DNA of 64,000 nt. Source: an uncultured Prevotella sp. (GTDB lineage Bacteria > Bacteroidota > Bacteroidia > Bacteroidales > Bacteroidaceae). Below the pieces are notes generated by a model. That model did not search any database and had not been told where the DNA came from. It saw nothing but the letters and a program-made list of their open reading frames with translations. Below are positions 1 through 8,087 of this stretch, piece after piece. Each line of letters starts with the position of its first letter. Positions within the stretch are counted from its first letter, which is position 1. The translations under genes and the position numbers were made by a program. The stretch lies in assembly GCA_900315835.1 (NCBI GenBank), contig ONAR01000001.1, positions 62,001 to 126,000 of the forward strand. Direction: 5' to 3'.

Positions 1-1348
1 TCAAGAGCAGCGGGTAGGAGCCTCGGGTGCTTCCGCTCAGGAGCCACGGGTGCTTGCGCAGCGTGTTGCTCAGGAGCCGTGGTCGCTCGACCGCTGCATG
101 GCCTACGCCATGGAGCACGCCACCGAGGTGGGCCGTCAGACGCTGGAGATGCGGCAGAAGAAGGCCGACTACCGTACGGCGCTGCTCGACTTCCTGCCTT
201 CGGTTGAGGCGCAGGCCGGCGGACAGTACAACTGGGGCCGTAACATCGACCCGGAGACCAATACCTATAACAACATAACGACGTTCAACAACTACTATGC
301 CGTAGGCGCTTCGATGACGCTGTTCGACTTTGGCGCCACCTGGAACGCTTTCCGACAGGCGCGGCTCGACCGCAATGTGGCACCGACCGCCGTGCAGAGG
401 GCGCGCGACGATAAGGAGATGAGCGTCATGCAGCGGTATGTCGACGCCGTCTATACCCGCCGGACCATCGACCTCATGACCGAGAAGTTGCAGGACTCGA
501 AGGCGCTCCTCGCCAAGACCCGCCGCCTTTTTGAACTCGGCGAGAAGAGTCGGCCCGACGTGGTGCAGGTGGAGAGTCAGGTGGCCGAGGATGAGTACAA
601 CCTGCTCCATCAGCGTAACCTCGCTGCCAAGGCGCTCAACGACCTGAAGACGGAGATGAACTTCCCCGCCGCCGACAGCCTCAGCGTGGGTTCGCTGCCC
701 GTCGATGTGGCTGCCGCCGCCCAGTTGCCCGCCAGCCGCCGGGCCTGCGACAGCCTGATGGCCAGCGGCTACTTCACCAGCAACCGCCCCGACATGACGC
801 TCGCTGAGGCCACTGCTGAGCGGGCCCGCCTTGAATGGAAGATACAGCGCGCCAACCTCTTGCCGAAGCTGACGCTGAACGGCAGCATCGCAACCAACTA
901 TTATAAGAACCTCACCGCAGGCGGGCAGACGGCCAGCTTCGGTTCACAGTTCCACAACAACATGGGTGAGTATATCTACATGACACTTTCCATACCTCTC
1001 GTCTCACCCACAGCGTGGAACCGGGTCCGTAGGGCCAAGACCGACTGGCAGAAAGCCTGCCTCGACGTGGAGGACACCCGCCGCCGTCAGCATGACGGCG
1101 CCGTGCAGGCAGTGCTCGACTACCGCGGCTATGCCCGTGAGGTGCAGCAGCTGCAGTCGAAGGTGGCGTCAGACTCGCTGGCGCATTACCTCTCCAGCCG
1201 CAAATACGAGGAAGGCATCCTCTCGGTTTTCGACCTCCACACCACGGCGCAGACGCTGCTGCAGAGCCGCCTGCAGCTGTTGCAGTGCAAGATGATGCTG
1301 GCGCTCAAAGCCCGGCTCGTCAACTACTATTTGACCGGCGAGCTGTAA
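1..1348 (+). CDS. TolC-family outer-membrane efflux channel, 5'-truncated by window edge
   Basis: Outer-membrane channel component of a multi-protein exporter. The reading frame is open back to base 2, so the true start and signal peptide lie outside the window; a GTG at 50 is in frame but is unlikely to be the start. About 449 residues are visible. Features are typical of OEP/TolC proteins: long amphipathic heptad-like helices (around EKLQDSKALLAKTRRLFELGEKS), two repeats of the OEP fold, and barrel strands such as NYYAVGASMTLFDFG and YIYMTLSIPLVSP. The first visible residues are a low-complexity AQEP-rich linker. It is followed after 68 nt by a barrel protein and then by an HlyD adaptor, two permeases and an ATPase, so it is probably the exit duct of that exporter. 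The family call is secure; the substrate is unknown. Confidence 0.9.
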   Translation, partial: QEQRVGASGASAQEPRVLAQRVAQEPWSLDRCMAYAMEHATEVGRQTLEMRQKKADYRTALLDFLPSVEAQAGGQYNWGRNIDPETNTYNNITTFNNYYAVGASMTLFDFGATWNAFRQARLDRNVAPTAVQRARDDKEMSVMQRYVDAVYTRRTIDLMTEKLQDSKALLAKTRRLFELGEKSRPDVVQVESQVAEDEYNLLHQRNLAAKALNDLKTEMNFPAADSLSVGSLPVDVAAAAQLPASRRACDSLMASGYFTSNRPDMTLAEATAERARLEWKIQRANLLPKLTLNGSIATNYYKNLTAGGQTASFGSQFHNNMGEYIYMTLSIPLVSPTAWNRVRRAKTDWQKACLDVEDTRRRQHDGAVQAVLDYRGYAREVQQLQSKVASDSLAHYLSSRKYEEGILSVFDLHTTAQTLLQSRLQLLQCKMMLALKARLVNYYLTGEL

Positions 1349-1416
1349 TTAACGTTAAATCCTGTTTAAGCTATTCGCAAACCTTCGTTATTCTATTGAA
1401 TCATTTATACTCAGAT

Positions 1417-4371
1417 ATGACTTGGAAAAGATTACTCCCCCTGATGATGCTGCTCGCTGCGTTTTATAGTGTGACCCCCGTCATGGCTCAGAAGAAGGAC
1501 AAGCCCTGCATGGTCATCGGCCAGGCGAAGGACTACCTCACCCACGTGCTTCTCGATGGTGTCCGCGTGTCGCTGTTGACCACCGACAGCATGGTGGTCG
1601 ACTCCACGGGCCACACCTCCAAGAACCAGCAGTCCAGCGACCTGACCGATGTCTATTGGGTCACCAGTCCCACCTCCAACATGCAAGACATGCTCCTCAA
1701 GGCTGAGCTCGAAGGCTATGAGACCACCTACGTGCTGCTGCCTGCCAAGAAGACAAAGGCGCGTGGAGACAAGTCCATGCGCTTTGCCCCCGACCTGCTG
1801 ATGAAGCGTGCACCCAAGACGGTGAGCCTCGGCGAGGTGCAGGTCAAGGCAACGAAGATCAAGTTCTACAACAAGGGCGACACGCTCGTCTTCAACGCCG
1901 ATGCCTTCCAGCTCTCCGAAGGAAGCATGCTCGACGGACTCATCCGTCAGCTGCCCGGCGTGGAACTGAAGGACGACGGCCGCATCTATGTCAACGGCAA
2001 GTATGTGGAGAGCCTGCTGCTCAACGGCGAGGACTTCTTCTCCAAAGACCGCCAGATCATGCTCGACAACCTGCCCGCCTACATGGTCAAGCAGGTGAAG
2101 GTCTATGACAAGTCGAGTCTGCGCGGGCAGATGCTCCACAAGAAACTCGGCGACGAGACCTACGTGATGGACGTGCATTTGAAGCGGGAGTACAACACCG
2201 GTTGGATAGCCAATGTCGAGGTGGGCGGCGGTACCCATGACCGCTACTTGGCCCGGCTCTTCGCCCTGCGTTTCACCAACCACTCGCGCGTCTCCGTCTT
2301 CGGCAACCTCAACAACCTCAACGATGCCCGCCGACCCGGTGAGTCGACCACATGGACGCCCGACAGGATGCCGGCGGGCGAGAAGACACAGCGGCAGGCC
2401 GGACTGGACTATCTCGTGAAGCAAAAAGATACGAAATATAAACTCACAGGTAGCGCCACCGTGGCACATAACGATGAGAGCAGCCTGACCCGGCAAAGCA
2501 CGCTCAACTACCTGACGGGTGGCGACTCGTGGACGCGCATGCAGCAACAAGCCAACAACCACTCCGTGAGCCTCGCCACCAGTCACGACTGGCAATGGAC
2601 GCCCAACAGAATGGTCTCTTTTGAGCTGGAGCCTTCCTTCTCGTGGCAGCACACGCGCAACAGGTCTGCCGTCGCCTCAGCCACGTTCAATCAGGACCCA
2701 GTACAATATGTTGAGGACGCAGCCCGCCTCATCGACTCCATCAGCAGGCCGCAGGCCGGGCAGTTGCTGCGCAGCATCGCCGCCAACCGGTTGCTCAACA
2801 ACCAACTGGCCAAGGGTGACCGCGTGGAGACGGGAACCGATTTCTCTTACAACCAAAACCTTGCCGAGGACATGATGAGTTCGTTCATCTTCAACGGCAA
2901 CGTCGACTACAAGTCAAACACCTCCAACGTCTTCTCGCAGTACCGGCTCGACTATCCCAATCAGGCAACGGCCACGACTGACTACCGCAACCGCTACGAG
3001 CACGGACAGCCCAACCGCACGCTGTCGTTCAGTCTCAGTCCTCAATATGAATACTGGTTCAACGACATCATGTTCATCCGCCCGGCGTATAAGTTGACCG
3101 TGGAACACCAGCACCACGACTATGCCCTCTATCGTCTCGACCAACTGGCCGGCTACGATGCTGAAGCCTCCACAGGGCTTGGCACGCTGCCCTCGCTGAG
3201 TGAGTATGAGAGTACGCTCGACATGCAGAACAGTTTCTGGCGCAAGCAACGCCGCGTGTCCAATCAGCTGATGCTCACGTGGTCCATCTCACGGTGGCAC
3301 GGCGACGACAAGGACCTTTGGATCAACGTCTATCTGCCCCTGAGCCACGACAGCTACCGCATGGACTATCGGCAGGCCGACTACAACGGCGTCTTCCGCC
3401 GCCACGCGTGGCACTTCAGTCCCTTCATCGTCGTGCGCAAGATGTGGGACCAGCAGGAGAAATACGTCGAGTTGCGCTACCGCCTCACCCATCAGACGCC
3501 CGACCTCGTGCGCTTCATCGACGTGCGCAACGATGCCGACCCGCTGAACATCACCTTGGGCAACAGTCTCCTGAAAGACGCTCATACCCATTACTTTGAG
3601 TTGACCTACAATGGCGATAGCAACACCAAGCAAGACACCCACTTCAACGTGTGGACTGCCGTATGGCTCTATCAGAACGCCCTCGCCATGGGCTATACCT
3701 ACAACCGCAGCACTGGCGTGCGCGTGTTCCGGCCTTACAACGTCAATGGCAACCGTGTCCTGCAAGAGGGCATCAACTACGCCACGCCCATCGGCAAGAC
3801 CAAGTTGCTCAGCCTCGACACGAAGACGCAGTTTAGTTTCTCGCGCAGCGTGGACTTGATGACTGTGGTGGCCAGTGCCTCCGACCCTGTGGCCGAGCCT
3901 GCCCGCAGCGTCGTGCACAACCATTGGTTCACGGAAGACCTGAAGTTGGAGTATAAGTTCCCATGGCTCCGATTGGGCCTGAATGGCTACGTGCTATTCA
4001 ACTACGCGAGCAGTTCTCGTGAGGGCTTCACCACGCAGCGCGTGTGGGACTTCCACTATGGTCCCACGCTCAAGGCCACGCTGCCCGGCAAGGTGGAACT
4101 CGCCACCGACCTGAGCATCTACAGCCGCAGGGGCTACGAGGCCGGAGGAGCCAACACCACCGACGTGGTGTGGAACGCACGACTCTCCAAGACCTTCCCT
4201 AAGCTCGGACTGACCCTCCTGCTCGACGGCTTCGACATGCTCCATCAGTTGAGCAACCTCAGCGTGACGATGAACGAACAGGGGCGCACCGAGGAATGGC
4301 GTAACGTGCTGCCCAACTACGTCCTCTTCCACGTCATCTACCGCTTGAGTAAGAAACCAAAGAGAAGATAG
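1417..4371 (+). CDS. Large outer-membrane beta-barrel protein (TonB-receptor-like fold, OMP_b-brl_3 type)
   Basis: 984-residue outer-membrane protein. The start at 1417 gives a good signal peptide (MTWKRLLPLMMLLAAFY, cleavage near VMA/QKK); a longer upstream frame overlaps the TolC gene and adds no signal. Order: a short carboxypeptidase-regulatory-like domain at about 30-75, a plug-like stretch at about 125-230 (GEVQVKATKIKFYNKGDT, LPGVELKDDGRIYVNG), then a long run of alternating barrel strands to the C-terminus. I see no TonB box. Proteins of this kind are common in Bacteroidota and usually sit alone or with SusD partners. Here it lies inside an ABC efflux operon, between the TolC duct and the adaptor, which is unusual. 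It may be a dedicated surface component of the exporter, a receptor for the exported molecule, or simply co-transcribed. Confidence 0.8.
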   Translation: MTWKRLLPLMMLLAAFYSVTPVMAQKKDKPCMVIGQAKDYLTHVLLDGVRVSLLTTDSMVVDSTGHTSKNQQSSDLTDVYWVTSPTSNMQDMLLKAELEGYETTYVLLPAKKTKARGDKSMRFAPDLLMKRAPKTVSLGEVQVKATKIKFYNKGDTLVFNADAFQLSEGSMLDGLIRQLPGVELKDDGRIYVNGKYVESLLLNGEDFFSKDRQIMLDNLPAYMVKQVKVYDKSSLRGQMLHKKLGDETYVMDVHLKREYNTGWIANVEVGGGTHDRYLARLFALRFTNHSRVSVFGNLNNLNDARRPGESTTWTPDRMPAGEKTQRQAGLDYLVKQKDTKYKLTGSATVAHNDESSLTRQSTLNYLTGGDSWTRMQQQANNHSVSLATSHDWQWTPNRMVSFELEPSFSWQHTRNRSAVASATFNQDPVQYVEDAARLIDSISRPQAGQLLRSIAANRLLNNQLAKGDRVETGTDFSYNQNLAEDMMSSFIFNGNVDYKSNTSNVFSQYRLDYPNQATATTDYRNRYEHGQPNRTLSFSLSPQYEYWFNDIMFIRPAYKLTVEHQHHDYALYRLDQLAGYDAEASTGLGTLPSLSEYESTLDMQNSFWRKQRRVSNQLMLTWSISRWHGDDKDLWINVYLPLSHDSYRMDYRQADYNGVFRRHAWHFSPFIVVRKMWDQQEKYVELRYRLTHQTPDLVRFIDVRNDADPLNITLGNSLLKDAHTHYFELTYNGDSNTKQDTHFNVWTAVWLYQNALAMGYTYNRSTGVRVFRPYNVNGNRVLQEGINYATPIGKTKLLSLDTKTQFSFSRSVDLMTVVASASDPVAEPARSVVHNHWFTEDLKLEYKFPWLRLGLNGYVLFNYASSSREGFTTQRVWDFHYGPTLKATLPGKVELATDLSIYSRRGYEAGGANTTDVVWNARLSKTFPKLGLTLLLDGFDMLHQLSNLSVTMNEQGRTEEWRNVLPNYVLFHVIYRLSKKPKRR

Positions 4372-4372
4372 A

Positions 4373-4433
4373 AGTTAGGAGATAGGAGTTAGGAATTACG
4401 AGTTAGGAATTCCCCAACTCCTATCTCCTAACT
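4373..4433. repeat. Perfect 18-bp inverted repeat in a TTAGGA-rich spacer
   Basis: Bases 4373-4390 and 4416-4433 are exact reverse complements (AGTTAGGAGATAGGAGTT and its complement), separated by 25 nt that carry further TTAGGA copies. Repeat material continues to about 4447. It sits directly after the barrel gene stop and 20 nt before the HlyD adaptor start. A strong hairpin could form in the mRNA and reduce or separate expression of downstream genes, but there is no T-run, so it is not a classic terminator. Confidence 0.85.
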
Positions 4434-4466
4434 CCTAACTCTTAACTCAAAGAGGAATATATAGCA

Positions 4467-5720
4467 ATGGATATAGAACTGAAACAGAAGAAATACCGCA
4501 TTCCACGCAAGTACTGGCCGTGGATTGGTGGAGGCGTTGTGCTGGTCGCCGTGCTCGTGTGGTTGGCCTTGGGCAACTTCACTTCGACGCTGCAGGTGGA
4601 CAACCGCGGACTGAGCATCGCCACGGTCGAGGACAAGCAGTTCGACGACTACGTCAGTCTCGACGGCAATGTGGTGCCCATCCAGGTGGTGCAAATCTCC
4701 CCCGAGGAGGGTGGTGTCGTCGTGGAAAAAGTCGTCGACGAGGGCACCAAGGTGCATAAGGGCGACGTCATCGTCAGGTTGAGCAACTCCAACCTCGACC
4801 TCGAGATTCTCAACGCCGAGAGTGAGCTCGCCGAGAAGCAGGACATGCTGCGCAATACCCAGCTCTCGATGGAGCAGGACCAGTTGAACAACCGCACCGA
4901 GGCTGCACAACTGGCGATGGATGAGCAAGCCAAGAAGCGGGCCTACAACCATCAGACGGCCTTGCAGCAGGAGCAGCTCAACTCGCGTGAGGAATACCTC
5001 AGAGCCAAGGAGGACTACCAACTGGCCGTCGAGAAGCGGCGCCTCATCCGTCAGCGGCTGAGCAAGAGCGCGCAGATGCGGCAGGCGCAGATGAGTCAGA
5101 TGAGCAACGACCTGGCATCGATGCGCCGCAATGTGGAGCTCGTGCGACAGCGCAAGGCCAAGCTCGACGTGCGCTCGACCATCGACGGCGAGGTGGGTAC
5201 GCTCGACGTGGAGCTCGGTCAGAGCATCGCCGCCGGTCAGAAGATTGGTGTCATCAACGACCTGAGCGACTACAAGGTCGAGGCGCAGGTCGATGAACAT
5301 TACATCGACCGCGTACACTCCGGACTCTCCGCCACTTTCACGCAAAACGGCAAGACCTACCGTCTCACCGTGCGCAAGGTCTATCCAGAGGTCCACGACG
5401 GACGCTTCAAGATCGACTTCATCTTCCAGGGCAGCCGTCCGCAGAACATCCGCACCGGTCAGACCTACTACATCGACCTGCAATTGGGCGAGTCGAAGAA
5501 GGCCATCCTCATTCCCAAGGGCACGTTCTACAGCACTACCGGCGGCTCGTGGATCTTTGTGCTCGACGCCTCCGGCCACAAGGCTTACCGCCGCAACATA
5601 CGCATCGGACGGCAGAACCCGCAGTACTACGAGGTGATGGAGGGACTGGAGCCCGGCGAGCGCGTCATCGTCAGCGGCTACGAGAGTTACAAGGACTATA
5701 AAGAACTAAAGATAAAATGA
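4467..5720 (+). CDS. HlyD/MacA-type periplasmic adaptor (membrane fusion protein)
   Basis: 417-residue adaptor linking an inner-membrane ABC transporter to an outer-membrane channel. Seen in order: short basic cytoplasmic N-terminus, one transmembrane segment at about 18-36 (WIGGGVVLVAVLVWLAL), a lipoyl-like half motif around 65-100 (ISPEEGGVVVEKVVDEGTKV), a long Glu/Gln-rich coiled-coil hairpin at about 105-220, the second lipoyl half (RSTIDGEVGTLDVELGQ), and a C-terminal beta-barrel and membrane-proximal domain. GAGGAA lies shortly upstream of the ATG. Its stop overlaps the next gene (ATGA), indicating translational coupling to the permease. The pairing with FtsX-type permeases and a LolD-like ATPase points to a MacAB-TolC-like mechanism. 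Confidence 0.92.
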   Translation: MDIELKQKKYRIPRKYWPWIGGGVVLVAVLVWLALGNFTSTLQVDNRGLSIATVEDKQFDDYVSLDGNVVPIQVVQISPEEGGVVVEKVVDEGTKVHKGDVIVRLSNSNLDLEILNAESELAEKQDMLRNTQLSMEQDQLNNRTEAAQLAMDEQAKKRAYNHQTALQQEQLNSREEYLRAKEDYQLAVEKRRLIRQRLSKSAQMRQAQMSQMSNDLASMRRNVELVRQRKAKLDVRSTIDGEVGTLDVELGQSIAAGQKIGVINDLSDYKVEAQVDEHYIDRVHSGLSATFTQNGKTYRLTVRKVYPEVHDGRFKIDFIFQGSRPQNIRTGQTYYIDLQLGESKKAILIPKGTFYSTTGGSWIFVLDASGHKAYRRNIRIGRQNPQYYEVMEGLEPGERVIVSGYESYKDYKELKIK

Positions 5721-8083
5721 TGAAGAGCTTTTTCGTTTTTCTGTCCCGCAACAAGGGCTATACCTTTATTAACTTCTTCGGCCTCAGCGTTTCACTGATG
5801 TTCGTCATGCTCATCGGCCTCTATACCTGGCAGGAGAGAAGCATCGACAGACAGCTTGACAATGCCGGCCGCATTGAGGTGCTGTGCTTCGACTTTGGCG
5901 ACGGCAACACCTGCGACGGCACTCACCACGTCAACGTCAAGCACTTCCGCAAGCAGTATCCTGAGATAGAGAGTGCCTGCGGCGTATGCTTCAACCAAGC
6001 CTGGCTGAGCTTTGGCGGCGACTATACGCCCGCCAATATCTTAGCTGTTGACACCTCTTTCTTTCACGTTTTCGACTACAGGCTCATCGAGGGCGACCGG
6101 CGGACCTGTCTCAACGACAGGAACGGCATCGTCATCACCCGGAGCTATGCCCGCAGACTCTTCGGCAACGGCGAGGCCATGGGGCAGACAGTGAGCATTG
6201 CCGACACCATCCGCTTCTGTGTCACGGGCGTTATGCAGGATATGGACAACTCGGTGTTCAACCGTCCCGACGTGCTGATGAACTTCGCCCAGGAGGGAAG
6301 GCTCTTCAACGCTTCCAACACCGACGAGATGTTTGAGCAGGGCAGCGTCAACGTGACTGGCTGCAGCGTCTTCCTGCTCATGCGGCCGGGCCATACGTTT
6401 GCCGGCCGCGGAAAGGAGCTTTCGCAGTTCATCACCACATTCTGGCCTAAATTCATCTTTACCGATGAGAAGCTATCGACCTTCACCACGCCTTTCTCCC
6501 ACCTTTATCTCTCTGATGTACAGCCCGGAAACGATGTGACGCGGCGCGGCAACCCCACACTCATCAGCATTCTGATGCTGGCCACGCTGGCCATTCTGCT
6601 CTTTGCCGTGACCAACTATATCAACCTCACTGTGGCCCTTTCCGGCCGCCGTACCCGCGAGATGGCCACCCGCCAGCTCTTCGGAGCCACCCGCCGCAGT
6701 GTCTTTGCCAAACTTGTGGCCGAGAGCATGCTGCTCTGCCTCTCGGCCTGGCTTGTGGCGCTACTCCTCGCTGTGGCCCTTGCGCCGGTTATGGGACACC
6801 AGCTCAACACCACGCTGCAGGTCTCCCGGTTGTTCAGTCCGGCTTGCATCGGCCTGTCGCTGCTGCTCATTCTTGTCGTCGGCGCGCTCTCCGGCTTCAT
6901 TCCCGGCATCATCACCTCGCGCGTGAAGCCCATCGAGATCATCAAGGGTACGTTTGTCCATCAGACCAAGATGGTGCTGGGACGCGTCTTCATCGTCTTC
7001 CAGAACGTCATCACCATCACGATGCTTGGCTGCGCCCTCGTCATGCTGGCACAGCTCAGCCACCTCGTCAACGCGCCGATGGGCTTCAACAAGGACAATG
7101 TGCTGGTGGTATCGAGCTTCGACTACACCCATCCCAACACCATCCGCACGTTCATGGACCTGCTCCGGCGGGAGTCGTGCGTGGCCAATGTGACGGCATC
7201 GATGGGAACGCCGCTTGACGGAGGCAACAACAACACCATGGCCTTCAACGGCAAGAGGGTGTCCATGCAGCTTTTTGTTGCCGACCCCAACTTCATGGAT
7301 GTCTATGGTCTCACGCTGAAAGACGGCAGTAAGCCGCAGCCCCGCCACTTTTACATCAACAGCCAGGCGGAGGCCGACATCAGGAATGTCATGGGCATCC
7401 GGCCCGAGGAACTGCTGCGCAAGAACAATTTCTACGGTACCGACTCCCTCGATACCTATGGCGGGCGCATGAACGAGTTTCTTATCGACAACATCCAGCG
7501 CGAGCGGCACCCGATGTTTATCGACGTGAGGCCGCAGGTGGATTATCCCTGGGCCGTCTCCATCAAGGTAAAAGGCAATCCGCAGGCCGCTTTCAACACG
7601 GTGGCCGATGTCTATCACACTGCCTTTCACAAGACGATGACCGACAACGACGCGCAGTTTGCCGACCGCATCATCCAGGACAAGTTCCATAAGGAACAGC
7701 TCACTTCTCACCTCGTCGCCATCTTTGCGTTCATGGCCATTCTCATCTCCATGCTCGGACTCGTGGCCATGGCCACCTACTACATCGGCCAGCGGGCCAA
7801 GGAAATAGCCATCCGCAAGGTGTTCGGCTCCACCGGCGCGCAGGTGCGCCGCCGCCTCATCGGCACGTTCATGCGGTATGTAGCCGTGGCCTTTGTCATC
7901 GGCAGCGCGCTGACGGTATGGCTCATGCAGCACTGGATGTCGCAGTTCAGCTACCGTGCCGTGTGGTGGCCGTGGATACTCGTGGCCGGTGCCGTGGTGT
8001 TCATTGTCAGTCTGCTTGCCGTATTTATGCAGAGCTGGAAGGCCGGCAACGAGAACCCTGTGAACAATATCAAGCAAGAATAA
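5717..8083 (+). CDS. ABC transporter permease 1, MacB/FtsX type with two FtsX domains
   Basis: 788-residue inner-membrane permease starting inside the adaptor stop (ATGA). It has an N-terminal transmembrane segment (about 17-40), a large extracytoplasmic MacB_PCD-like domain, then FtsX helices at about 275-420. The cytoplasmic motif EMATRQLFGATRRSV follows the first FtsX helix. A second transmembrane segment, second periplasmic domain and terminal FtsX block come after, with the sister motif EIAIRKVFGSTGAQV. This duplicated layout is typical of Bacteroidota permeases of about 800 residues. MacB-type permeases transmit force across the membrane and do not form a classical lumen. It probably pairs with the next gene as a heterodimer driven by the ATPase at the end of the operon. 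Confidence 0.92.
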   Translation: MMKSFFVFLSRNKGYTFINFFGLSVSLMFVMLIGLYTWQERSIDRQLDNAGRIEVLCFDFGDGNTCDGTHHVNVKHFRKQYPEIESACGVCFNQAWLSFGGDYTPANILAVDTSFFHVFDYRLIEGDRRTCLNDRNGIVITRSYARRLFGNGEAMGQTVSIADTIRFCVTGVMQDMDNSVFNRPDVLMNFAQEGRLFNASNTDEMFEQGSVNVTGCSVFLLMRPGHTFAGRGKELSQFITTFWPKFIFTDEKLSTFTTPFSHLYLSDVQPGNDVTRRGNPTLISILMLATLAILLFAVTNYINLTVALSGRRTREMATRQLFGATRRSVFAKLVAESMLLCLSAWLVALLLAVALAPVMGHQLNTTLQVSRLFSPACIGLSLLLILVVGALSGFIPGIITSRVKPIEIIKGTFVHQTKMVLGRVFIVFQNVITITMLGCALVMLAQLSHLVNAPMGFNKDNVLVVSSFDYTHPNTIRTFMDLLRRESCVANVTASMGTPLDGGNNNTMAFNGKRVSMQLFVADPNFMDVYGLTLKDGSKPQPRHFYINSQAEADIRNVMGIRPEELLRKNNFYGTDSLDTYGGRMNEFLIDNIQRERHPMFIDVRPQVDYPWAVSIKVKGNPQAAFNTVADVYHTAFHKTMTDNDAQFADRIIQDKFHKEQLTSHLVAIFAFMAILISMLGLVAMATYYIGQRAKEIAIRKVFGSTGAQVRRRLIGTFMRYVAVAFVIGSALTVWLMQHWMSQFSYRAVWWPWILVAGAVVFIVSLLAVFMQSWKAGNENPVNNIKQE

Positions 8084-8087
8084 GCAT

